A DNA stretch of 64,000 nt, taken from the NCBI GenBank assembly GCA_028714175.1, contig JAQTMV010000004.1:1-64000 (forward strand), written 5' to 3'. This DNA comes from Methylococcales bacterium (GTDB lineage: Bacteria; Pseudomonadota; Gammaproteobacteria; Methylococcales; Methylomonadaceae). Within the stretch, counting starts at the first letter, position 1. Every line of letters begins with the position of its first letter. A program made the position numbers and the translations under genes. Below, piece by piece: positions 28,660 to 36,637 of the stretch. The notes beneath the pieces were generated by a model, which had not been told where the DNA came from, did not search any database, and saw only the letters and a list, made by a program, of their open reading frames with translations.

Positions 28660-28960
28660 CGGGGTGACGGGATTACGCCCGTCACCTCTCCCACGCCACC
28701 GGACATGCGGTTTTCCGCATCCGGCGGTTGGAACCAACGGTTTACACCGATCAGGATTTTACTCCCTGTCGACACACCTCACTCTGGAATCCTTAATGTT
28801 AGGCTTGCCATCTATGGCTTTGGCTTCGACCCATATCCGCCAGGCGTTTCCAATAACCGCCAGTCAGGAAGCTGCCACAGTTGCCACTCCTTTCTGTTTC
28901 AGTTGACTACACGCCCACATTGAAGGCCGTTTAGTCGCATCTCAGTTCCTTCGGCACAAG
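28660..28960 (-). mobile_element. Group II intron 3' remnant (domain V/VI)
   Basis: Minus strand. A domain V-like hairpin at 28696-28729 (arm CCGCCGGATGCGG, GAAA-type loop, arm with a two-base bulge) is followed by a second perfect hairpin, GTGACGGG with CCCGTCAC (28664-28685), in the place of domain VI. The same two hairpins occur, more diverged, at 53207-53274. No reverse transcriptase is present. The remnant ends where a copy of the DUF6311 gene resumes (about 28965), so it probably inserted into or beside that gene. Family class is inferred from the hairpin shapes. Confidence 0.6.
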
Positions 28961-28964
28961 CGTT

Positions 28965-29931
28965 TTGCTAATAGTCATGTGGGGGGCCGGACACTTCATC
29001 GCCACACTACACCACCTGACTGCCGAAGGATACGGCCAACATATTGACTTATGTTGACCCCATGGATTGGAAAGAATTTCTGCACAATTACGGGCGCGAC
29101 ACAGCAGGCAAGCATGAATGGTCACAATTCCTGAAACCACGCAAGCAGGCAACTATCGGGCAATACGAAGGCTTTGCCTATTTCGGACTTGGGGCACTTA
29201 TGCTGGCGGCCTACGCTTTCGCGCACCTGTTGGCGCAGCCGTCGCGCTGGCGGGATTTGCAATTCTGGCTGCCGTTGTTGGCAGTCTGTTTCACCCTCTT
29301 CGTAGCGGCGCTTTCCAACAAAATCATGCTGGGCGACAGGGTGCTGACCGAGATTCCCTGGACACCCACCATCCTCGACGCGCACGCGATTTTCCACTCC
29401 AGCGGACGCTTTGTCTGGCCTCTATATTATTTATTACTTTGGGCAGTGCCGGCGGCCATTGTCCGCTATTGTCCGCCGCGCCTTGCAACTGTTTTTCTTA
29501 TCATCGGTATCACGCTGCAATTCACCGATCTACGTGGAAAATTCGCCGAATTCCGCCATGACTTCCGTCATCAGCCCATCTGGCAAACCCCTCTCAAGAA
29601 TCCGCTGTGGGAGCAAGCAGCGAAACACTATCACAATATTTCCGTCGTTCCTCCTCAACCGGCGGGCGATGCCTACATCCCTCTTGCGCATCTGGCCGCA
29701 TGCCACGGCGCGTCTATTGACGTTGGCTACGTCGCACGTCCGGATAATGCGGCACTAAAAGCTTATGCTGATAAACAGTCTGCCGAAATCGCTGGGGGAC
29801 ACCTCCGCTCCGATACCCTGTATATTTTGCCCCATGCAGCGGAACTTGATGCTTTCAGCTCCCGCCTTGGCGCTAATGTGGAAATACAAAGTGTCGATGG
29901 TTATGTTCTCCTGCTGCCGTCCGGCCAGTAG
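28965..29931 (+). pseudogene. Truncated and frameshifted second copy of the DUF6311 gene
   Basis: The frame from 29044 (288 residues from YVDPMDW onward) matches the C-terminal half of the intact gene at 21547 almost residue for residue, for example NYGRDTAGKHEWSQFLKPR and YVARPDNAALKAYADKQS. Upstream, 28965-29040 encodes LLIVMWGAGHFIA in another frame, matching the intact gene just before that point, so there is one small deletion/frameshift at about 29040. The whole N-terminal half, including the putative catalytic loop, is missing and replaced by the intron remnant. The copy is therefore not functional as an enzyme. Confidence 0.8.
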
Positions 29932-30164
29932 GTAGTAGCGTAGGCTGTATAGCCCTTGTCTAGCAAAAGTTGGGGGTAAACCTGCAATACTAATGATAAA
30001 TTAATATTGGAATTCTGAAGGCATTTTAAGTGGTGAATAAATAAAGATGCCAGACTCAGCCAGCCAAGGGCAATACGTAACCTAACTGCGTATCGCAACA
30101 ATTGCCAGACCGCCAGGGTGACAGCCAAAAATAAAAACAGGATTGTAAAAGAATTAAACAGCAT
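29901..30164 (-). pseudogene. N-terminal fragment of an MBOAT O-acyltransferase
   Basis: 87 residues. The first 45 (MLFNSFTILFLFLAVTLAVW, then RIALGWLSLASLF) are the hallmark N-terminus of the AlgI/MBOAT membrane O-acyltransferases, which acetylate polysaccharides. After that the sequence loses similarity and stops, while the intact family is about 470 residues. The ATG overlaps the end of the 54-residue ORF upstream, so the fragment is the tail of the glycan operon and was cut off when the DUF6311 copy arrived. Confidence 0.65.
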
Positions 30165-30318
30165 AGAGATGATTGCTTACACGAATACAGCCTGCGCCGA
30201 ATTCGCTATACGGAAGTGCAAGTCGAGTTAACAGCGACGAAGATCGCTCGATCAACTCGGTTATTTTTCTCGCCCGATAAACGCCGTCCTGATCTATGAT
30301 GATGGCTGATTTATTCAT
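30154..30318 (-). CDS. Small overlapping ORF between the GtrA fusion and the MBOAT fragment
   Basis: 54 residues. Its ATG (30318) overlaps the stop of the GtrA/GT-C gene by four bases (ATGA) and its stop overlaps the ATG of the MBOAT fragment, which suggests a coupled operon. It reads MNKSAIIIDQDGVYRARKIT and contains many charged and Ser residues; no membrane segment and no family recognised. It may be a shortened gene. Evidence for translation is the tight packing only. Confidence 0.4.
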   Translation of the reverse strand: MNKSAIIIDQDGVYRARKITELIERSSSLLTRLALPYSEFGAGCIRVSNHLYAV

Positions 30319-32384
30319 TTAAGTTCCTCGCTGAATGGGTTGATTTTCCAAGAATAATTTTTAATGTTGTACTCACAGATATTTTCAATATGATGTATTT
30401 GTGAATAGCTACTAACTCTGGCCAAATAATTATCTTTTGGCACTTCAGAAAAATTCCAGTCAGGAGGGTAGAATGAAGCTGTCCCATTAATCGTTGGTAA
30501 ATTTACATGATCAGAAATCAGCATCGCTTCTATATTTAGTCGATATGAATCATCGAAATATTTATCTCCGCTAGAATAACCGGCGGGTTCCAACACGAAA
30601 AAAGCCTTACAGGCTTTGGGGCTGGCTGGGATGTCATCTAAAAGACGAAGTACGGATCGGACATCTAAATTTATGGGGGGGGATGTATTTATTTGACCAA
30701 GCAGCAAAATTGCAACAAAAAAAAACGAGAAAAACCTATAGTGATGGCTTGAGTTCAGTTTGTGTACAAAGATAGTAATAGCTATCGCAATAGGAAAGGA
30801 GAGAAAAACCCATAGCCTGGCAATAAGCCTAACCCCGGAGGCTCCAGGTATCCAATGGTAAATAAACCACCACAATGAGTAGTCATGAATGGATATGGGT
30901 AAAATTAAACCAATCACTCCAGCGCTAATCATGGAAAACTGAAGAGTTGTCAGCTTTAAATTTTTATTAAAAAAATATAGCACAAAGAGTACAGCGATAG
31001 ATAAAAATATATCCGGAGTAAAGCCAACAGCATACTCCCCACCGCGAAAATAACCTGGAAACTCCGCACTTAAGATATCAAAGAACTTACCCCAAATTAA
31101 ACTATTTGGGCCGAAATTAATCAATTCCCAGGGTCTAAGACTTCCGAAGAGAGCATCTTCTAGATAGCTGCGCCCCCCCGTCTGCTGCAGCTTGGGGATA
31201 TAAATCAGCAGAAAGGGTGTTGTACAAACAACAAAGAATAGCCCTAGAAATGAAGTCTGCGATTTTTTATTATTTATCAGTGCTCGAATTCCAAATTTGA
31301 TTGATGTGTAATCGACTACCAACGCAACCAGAAAAACTAATATGCAATACAATCCAAAAAACCAAGCCATATAAAAGCTGGTCAGCAACCAAGCCACATA
31401 GGCAATGGAAAACAAGGCGCCCCAAACAATGAATTTTTTGTCTCTACCATCGATGCTTGTGATTGCTTTTAGCGCGATACCAAATAGCAAGGGTGAAAAT
31501 GCCACACTTAGAAGCTGACCATGATAAGCCTGGTTGCTTGAGTTGATCATCAAGACAAAAAGGGCAGCGCCAAAAAAATTGATATACGATTTTTTCGCTG
31601 TTATTGTATTTAATAGCCAAACCATTGAAAAAAAACCAGTGGCTTTCACGATAACATGAACAAACTCCTGGGTTATGAGTATGTTCATTCCTATAAACCT
31701 GAAAGGCAAAGACAGCAGACCGTAAATAAAATAGGAATCGTTATAACCCAGCGTATTTACGTGAGGGTAAAAGAAAAATGGCTGATTCCAATGATGAAGC
31801 AAGCTAACTACTTTATACCAATGCCCGACCAGGACTGCCTCAATAACACCATCATAGGGATCGCCAAAAAGTACAGAAAAATTTGAATTGAATTGTTTGT
31901 AGAAAAACAGATAAATAGATATAAGTCCAGAGCTGACAAGTGCGGTGTAATAATAAATTTTTTTGATGTTCTGCATATTATTTTTTTCCCGAATGGAGGG
32001 TTTGAAGACGAACTGTCTAGTCATTGCAAAATTAAATACCATCCCCGCCAGCGAGCCAACCGCCACGGCAAGAGCAGGATGTTTGTAAGCCAGGGGCATG
32101 TTAAAGATCATCCAGACATAGGCCCCGTTATTGGCTACCCAACCCAGTGCATTGGCCAACACGAAACGCAGCCATTCGTGGTGAAGAGCGCGGTGGCTGG
32201 CACCGAAGGTGTAGCGCCGGTTGAGCCACCATGTCACGGTAACCGCCACCGGAAAAGCCAGTACCTGGGCCCAAATCGGCCCCATCGCTGGGGCCAGGGC
32301 TTCCACCATACAGGCATTGACAATATAGCCCGCAACGCCGACCAGGGCGAAACGCCAAATTTGCTGAAGCAGGCTTTTGTTCAT
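30315..32384 (-). CDS. GtrA flippase fused to a GT-C type membrane glycosyltransferase
   Basis: 689 residues from ATG 32384 (the frame is open further up, but this ATG has GAGGG ahead and lies ten bases after the upstream gene). Residues 1-130 are a complete GtrA domain (FALVGVAGYIVNACMVEA, then WWLNRRYTFGA) that flips polyprenyl-phosphate sugars. The remaining 550 residues form about ten helices with an acidic first loop (GDPYDGVIEAVLVGHW), the GT-C pattern. A Met-Gln-Asn start inside the linker suggests two genes joined by loss of a stop. Paired with the GtrB-like gene directly upstream, it makes a full flip-and-transfer module. Confidence 0.75.
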   Translation of the reverse strand: MNKSLLQQIWRFALVGVAGYIVNACMVEALAPAMGPIWAQVLAFPVAVTVTWWLNRRYTFGASHRALHHEWLRFVLANALGWVANNGAYVWMIFNMPLAYKHPALAVAVGSLAGMVFNFAMTRQFVFKPSIREKNNMQNIKKIYYYTALVSSGLISIYLFFYKQFNSNFSVLFGDPYDGVIEAVLVGHWYKVVSLLHHWNQPFFFYPHVNTLGYNDSYFIYGLLSLPFRFIGMNILITQEFVHVIVKATGFFSMVWLLNTITAKKSYINFFGAALFVLMINSSNQAYHGQLLSVAFSPLLFGIALKAITSIDGRDKKFIVWGALFSIAYVAWLLTSFYMAWFFGLYCILVFLVALVVDYTSIKFGIRALINNKKSQTSFLGLFFVVCTTPFLLIYIPKLQQTGGRSYLEDALFGSLRPWELINFGPNSLIWGKFFDILSAEFPGYFRGGEYAVGFTPDIFLSIAVLFVLYFFNKNLKLTTLQFSMISAGVIGLILPISIHDYSLWWFIYHWIPGASGVRLIARLWVFLSFPIAIAITIFVHKLNSSHHYRFFSFFFVAILLLGQINTSPPINLDVRSVLRLLDDIPASPKACKAFFVLEPAGYSSGDKYFDDSYRLNIEAMLISDHVNLPTINGTASFYPPDWNFSEVPKDNYLARVSSYSQIHHIENICEYNIKNYSWKINPFSEELK

Positions 32385-32394
32385 GCCCTCGACA

Positions 32395-33453
32395 TCAGTC
32401 CCATGGTCCGGGATGTAACATCGGACTTGCGTTAAGATTGCCTGAGTTTGCCAGACCATCGGTACTTGGTTGAGGGGTTTCAATATCCACCTGCGAGTTT
32501 ATTTCGGACGTGTCAAGCCAATTCGGATCAAAGGGTGGTGCCGGGTATTGCAAATAGGTCAACAAGCGCAGTTCCAGTCGTCCTCGTGTCACAGTATCCA
32601 GAATGATGCCCGTAGTCAAGCTCAGGAATGCCAGCAGCATGATACCCATCGAAAGTACTGCCGTAGGCAGGCGGGGCACAAGCCCCGTATTGATATAGGT
32701 GACAAACACAGGCTCGATTAAGACCAATGCCACCAAGGCAGCCAATGCAGCCTGCATGCCGAAGAAGACAATGGGCCGCTCATGCCGCACCAGCTTGAGA
32801 ATCAGCATCAGAATCCGCCAGCCATCGCGGTAAGTGCGCAGTTTGCTTTCCGATCCTTCTGGTCGTCCACGGTAAGAGCCTTGCACATGCTCTACCGGCA
32901 TGGAGAGCTCCAATGCGTGGACTGTCAGTTCGGTTTCAATGTCGAAGCCAGCTGACAACGCCGGAAAAGATTTCACAAATCGCCGTGAGAAAACTTTATA
33001 GCCCGACAGCATATCCAGCACGCGGTTGCCAAAAATTCTGCGCACGACACTAGTCAATAACCAATTACCAAAGCGATGTCCCCCTCGATAAGCAGCGTCC
33101 TCGGTTTCACGACGAATGCAGTTGACGAGGTCAAACGGACCGCTCATTGCAAGTCTGAGCATATCGGGGGCCAAGCTGGTTTCATAGGTATCGTCCCCGT
33201 CAACCATGATATAAAAATCCGCCTCGACATCGCGGAACATACGCCTCACTACGTTGCCCTTGCCTTGGGCCTGTTCGCTGCGAACAATTGCTCCTGCGGC
33301 CAAGGCCACCTCGCGCGTGTCATCCGCTGAGTTATTATCATAGACATAAATGGCGGCCTTTGGCAAAGCCAGCCGAAAATCTTCAATGACTTTGCCGATG
33401 GTCAGTGCTTCGTTATAACAAGGGATTAAAACGACAATACTGGAAGAGTTCAT
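32395..33453 (-). CDS. Polyprenyl-phosphate glycosyltransferase (GT2, GtrB/DPM1-like)
   Basis: 352 residues. GT2 core: VVLIPCYNEALTIGKVIEDF, YVYDNNSADDT, and a metal-binding MVDGDDTY. QGKGNVVRRMF and MLSGYKVFSRRF are conserved with DPM1-type enzymes. Two C-terminal helices (AALAALVALVLIEPVFV; LSMGIMLLAFLSLTTGII) place it in the membrane. It is followed ten bases later by the GtrA/GT-C fusion, so the pair should synthesise, flip and use one lipid-linked sugar. ATG 33453. Confidence 0.85.
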   Translation of the reverse strand: MNSSSIVVLIPCYNEALTIGKVIEDFRLALPKAAIYVYDNNSADDTREVALAAGAIVRSEQAQGKGNVVRRMFRDVEADFYIMVDGDDTYETSLAPDMLRLAMSGPFDLVNCIRRETEDAAYRGGHRFGNWLLTSVVRRIFGNRVLDMLSGYKVFSRRFVKSFPALSAGFDIETELTVHALELSMPVEHVQGSYRGRPEGSESKLRTYRDGWRILMLILKLVRHERPIVFFGMQAALAALVALVLIEPVFVTYINTGLVPRLPTAVLSMGIMLLAFLSLTTGIILDTVTRGRLELRLLTYLQYPAPPFDPNWLDTSEINSQVDIETPQPSTDGLANSGNLNASPMLHPGPWD

Positions 33454-33516
33454 GGTATTTATCAGTATGGAATTAAAATATAATTAATTTATACAACATA
33501 TGTACAGGACATAACT

Positions 33517-33607
33517 TAGTCAAGTAAGTACGCTTCGCGTACCATTTTCCAAACACCTTCCCAATCACAATAAAGGTGCGCTATGCATACCCTGCTTGAC
33601 TTGACTA
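33517..33607. repeat. Small inverted-repeat element (MITE-like)
   Basis: A 91-base non-coding segment with terminal inverted repeats (TAGTCAAGT at the left, ACTTGACTA at the right) and an internal perfect hairpin GTACGC-TTC-GCGTAC (33528-33542). It lies in the gap between two glycosyltransferase genes. The structure resembles a miniature inverted-repeat element; no other copy is seen in the window. Confidence 0.4.
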
Positions 33608-33624
33608 ACACACAATAACGAACG

Positions 33625-35109
33625 TCAGTTGTTCCTTGGTCGAATTTGATAGAGCCATAGATCTATACCTCGCATTCCTCCAAATTCACTCAACAATTCA
33701 ACGGTCCACCCATCCTCTCTAATGTCCTCGACGATACGAGGATCATCAGCTTTGCTGAGTGCCAAAAGGGCAGGTTTTTTTTCTTGGTAGTCCGTCACGG
33801 CCTTTGTCTCCGGAAACCAAATCGGCTGTGCGGCTGAGTCCTGAAGACAGAAAGCCAAGTGCCATTGGAGACTGTGATTCCAAACCTGTATGACACCACT
33901 ATTATGCCGAAGCCAGTAGCAAAGTTGAACATAACCTCCATAAGTTGCAGATGCTGAGCGACTGCCTATCATTAGATCTCCACCCGAAAGCTTCTTTATG
34001 GTTTGGATACCCCCCATTAACAGAGTCAAGACTACTATTGTAATAGCTGCTTTTCGTACAGTAACAATGTGGATCTTACTGGCTATGTTTGCCGCTCCAA
34101 TTCCGGCGGCTATAGAGAGAATAGGAAGTAAGTACAAAAAATAACGGTCGTAAACTGGAGAGCTAATGATCATTAACCCTGTCACATACAGCAAAGATAC
34201 AAAACCAATACTAAGAAGAAGATCACGGGGTTCCGCAGCCATCTTCCTGACTCCTATCGCTGCGCTGATAATACCGACAAAAAAGAGGACGCGCGAGGTT
34301 GGTGATTCGAACAAAGACCCAGCCAAGTTGAGCAAATCGGCCCCCCTTGGTAGCCATTCTTCAGGCGAAGATATGCCAAAATTTTGATTCTTCATCCCCT
34401 CGTTAATAAACGATGAGCTGTCGCTGAAAGTATTGAACAGGATAGGCAGGCCTAGCATCATGATAATGATGCCAAAGCAAGTTGTCGCGAGGTTAATGAT
34501 CGCACTAATTCCACCTCGGCGGAACGCAATCACGAGAGCAATAGGAATATAAATTGCGCCAAAAAGCTTGGCTGTCACAGAAAGTCCAAGTAAGATGCCA
34601 GCGGCAGTTGTCCGGCGAGAATAGATCAACACGAGTCCGAGTAGCCCTAATGCAATGGAAAAAGGATCGATAAATACAGTGGCACCATAAAATGCACCCA
34701 GAATGGAGATCGCATACAGGCAACCAGCGAATACGCCAGCAGCAATGCCACCCCCCTGCGCAGCTAGCGAAACGACCAAGGCTGCCGACAGCGCATCTGC
34801 GCCAATGTTAATTAGTCTAATTGTAAGATCGGAATTACCAAAAACCTTTATGGCTAGCGCTACCGCCCAAAAGAAAAGTGGATGTTTATCCGGGGGAAAG
34901 CCATTCCAATGTGCAAGAAACAAGTCACCAGTGCGTGCAATATAAAGTGAATAAGCAGAGTAAAGCGCCTCGTCTGCGTGCAGGGTATGTGGGTCAAGTA
35001 CTGCAAGGCGCACTGCTACCGAACTTGCCACCACTGACCACAGCGCCCAAGTCAGGACATTATTCGATTGAGTGTTCATATTGGAAGAGATTGATTGTTG
35101 CGAAGTCAC
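33625..35109 (-). CDS. Membrane glycosyltransferase, GT39/ArnT-like (GtrC role)
   Basis: 494 residues, about eleven helices. The first periplasmic loop has HADEALYSAYSLYIARTGD, the Asp-Glu motif of the PMT/ArnT (GT-C, PMT_2) superfamily, and PPDKHPLFFWAVALAI follows as usual in that family. A soluble tail ends the protein. It should move a sugar from polyprenyl phosphate to a periplasmic acceptor. It lies 15 bases after the GtrA-GtrB fusion gene, completing the third module. Start GTG 35109; an ATG at 35079 is an alternative. Confidence 0.82.
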   Translation of the reverse strand: MTSQQSISSNMNTQSNNVLTWALWSVVASSVAVRLAVLDPHTLHADEALYSAYSLYIARTGDLFLAHWNGFPPDKHPLFFWAVALAIKVFGNSDLTIRLINIGADALSAALVVSLAAQGGGIAAGVFAGCLYAISILGAFYGATVFIDPFSIALGLLGLVLIYSRRTTAAGILLGLSVTAKLFGAIYIPIALVIAFRRGGISAIINLATTCFGIIIMMLGLPILFNTFSDSSSFINEGMKNQNFGISSPEEWLPRGADLLNLAGSLFESPTSRVLFFVGIISAAIGVRKMAAEPRDLLLSIGFVSLLYVTGLMIISSPVYDRYFLYLLPILSIAAGIGAANIASKIHIVTVRKAAITIVVLTLLMGGIQTIKKLSGGDLMIGSRSASATYGGYVQLCYWLRHNSGVIQVWNHSLQWHLAFCLQDSAAQPIWFPETKAVTDYQEKKPALLALSKADDPRIVEDIREDGWTVELLSEFGGMRGIDLWLYQIRPRNN

Positions 35110-35124
35110 TCACATAAAATTAAC

Positions 35125-36504
35125 CTAAATCATTTTCTCTATTATATAACGAGGCCTACGTTTGGTTTCCGAGTATATTTTCGCCAGATATTCCCCCATA
35201 ATACCCAGGCACAAAAGCTGAATGCCTCCCAGGAAATAAATGGGTAAAACTGTGGAAGCCCAGCCAGGAATAGCTTCTTCGGTTAAAAAACGAATTGCGA
35301 TTGCCCAGATTGATATTCCAAAGCTACACAAGGACACTATAAAACCAATTACGGTAATAAATCGCAAAGGCAAAATTGAAAAAGATGTTATCCCCTGCCA
35401 AGCCAGGGCAAGCATTTTTTTCAGCGGATATTTTGACTCGCCGGCAAAACGTTCTGCCCGATCGTAAAACACATAAGAGTGAGAAAATCCAAGTTGGGGG
35501 ATAATTCCGCGCAAAAACAGATTAACTTCTTCGAAATCCTTTAAAGCCTCAATAACCTTGCGGCTAATCAAGCGATAGTCGGCATGGTTATCGACAATTT
35601 CAACCCCCATTGCATTTAACAGCTGATAATAGCACTGTGCTGAAAATCTTTTGAAAAAGGTGTCGGCTTGACGAGACTCACGAATGCCATAGACGATATC
35701 GTAGCCGCCAATATACAAATCTATCATTTTTTCAATTGCGGACAAATCATCCTGTAAATCCGCATCCACACTGATCACCGCTTCACCATCTACAGTCAAT
35801 AGCCCGGCTAGAAGCGCATTTTGATGACCTCTATTGCGAGACAGTTTAATCCCATGTACAACTTTATGCTGATCTGCCAATGACTCAATCAACCCCCAGG
35901 TACGATCCGAACTACCGTCATCCACATAATACACGCGACTGTTGCAAGAAATTTTATTTTTAGCAACCAGAATCCCTAACAATTCAGACAATTGGCGTGT
36001 TGTTTCAGTTAATGTTTCTACTTCATTGTAACAAGGAACAACAATGGACAAATCAATTGGCCGCAGAATAACCGGCTCTGGCTTTACCGGAACTGTTGAT
36101 AACGGGTTTTCATTTTTTGCTGCGGTATATGTTTGATTGCCGGCAAAAAAAGCAAAGTAGCGGCTGCCCAAAAAGCCGATAGCCGTATAGGGGATGATAC
36201 CCGCCGCCTGAGCAAGGTATGGATTAACATTGTAATTCGAATTTAGAAATAAAACTGTATAAAGATTTGCAATGTATGCAACGCCCAGCACCAGAATAAA
36301 CCGGAGAAAGCTGTATACAAGATGGCCATTACTTTTGAAAGTCCATCTTTTATTCAGATAGAAGCTAAACAAAATGCCTATTACATAACCAAAAGCATTT
36401 GCATGAACAATGTTTAACTGCAAAAAATACATGCCGCCATATATCGAACCCAAGCCGATAATTGTATTGAGGACACCAACAATTAAGTAACGTGCCAGTT
36501 CCAT
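35125..36504 (-). CDS. GtrA-GtrB fusion: flippase plus polyprenyl-phosphate glycosyltransferase
   Basis: 459 residues. Residues 1-125 are GtrA (RYLIVGVLNTIIGLGSIYGG, then FYLNKRWTFKS). A short linker leads to a GtrB-type GT2 at about 150-459 (LSIVVPCYNEVETLTET, YYVDDGSSDRTW, SVDADLQDD, and two C-terminal helices ending LGIMGEYLAKIYSETKRRP). In phage and Shigella Gtr systems gtrA and gtrB are adjacent separate genes; here one chain would both make and flip the lipid-linked sugar. Followed 15 bases later by a GtrC-like GT39. ATG 36504. Confidence 0.88.
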   Translation of the reverse strand: MELARYLIVGVLNTIIGLGSIYGGMYFLQLNIVHANAFGYVIGILFSFYLNKRWTFKSNGHLVYSFLRFILVLGVAYIANLYTVLFLNSNYNVNPYLAQAAGIIPYTAIGFLGSRYFAFFAGNQTYTAAKNENPLSTVPVKPEPVILRPIDLSIVVPCYNEVETLTETTRQLSELLGILVAKNKISCNSRVYYVDDGSSDRTWGLIESLADQHKVVHGIKLSRNRGHQNALLAGLLTVDGEAVISVDADLQDDLSAIEKMIDLYIGGYDIVYGIRESRQADTFFKRFSAQCYYQLLNAMGVEIVDNHADYRLISRKVIEALKDFEEVNLFLRGIIPQLGFSHSYVFYDRAERFAGESKYPLKKMLALAWQGITSFSILPLRFITVIGFIVSLCSFGISIWAIAIRFLTEEAIPGWASTVLPIYFLGGIQLLCLGIMGEYLAKIYSETKRRPRYIIEKMI

Positions 36505-36637
36505 ATTAACTCTCTTAAAGTCCGGTTTGACTTTTAAAATTCCAAATTACAGTTTATTTTAATAATATCGTGGGTTTTAAGTTCGCGAAAGCTAACTCAA
36601 ATGGGTTTGGCCTACCTTATTATAAATGCACCTTCAT

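Noticed and set aside
31656-32435. Plus-strand frames opposite the GtrA/GT-C gene
   Set aside because: Shadows of the minus-strand gene, which has clear membrane and GtrA motifs.
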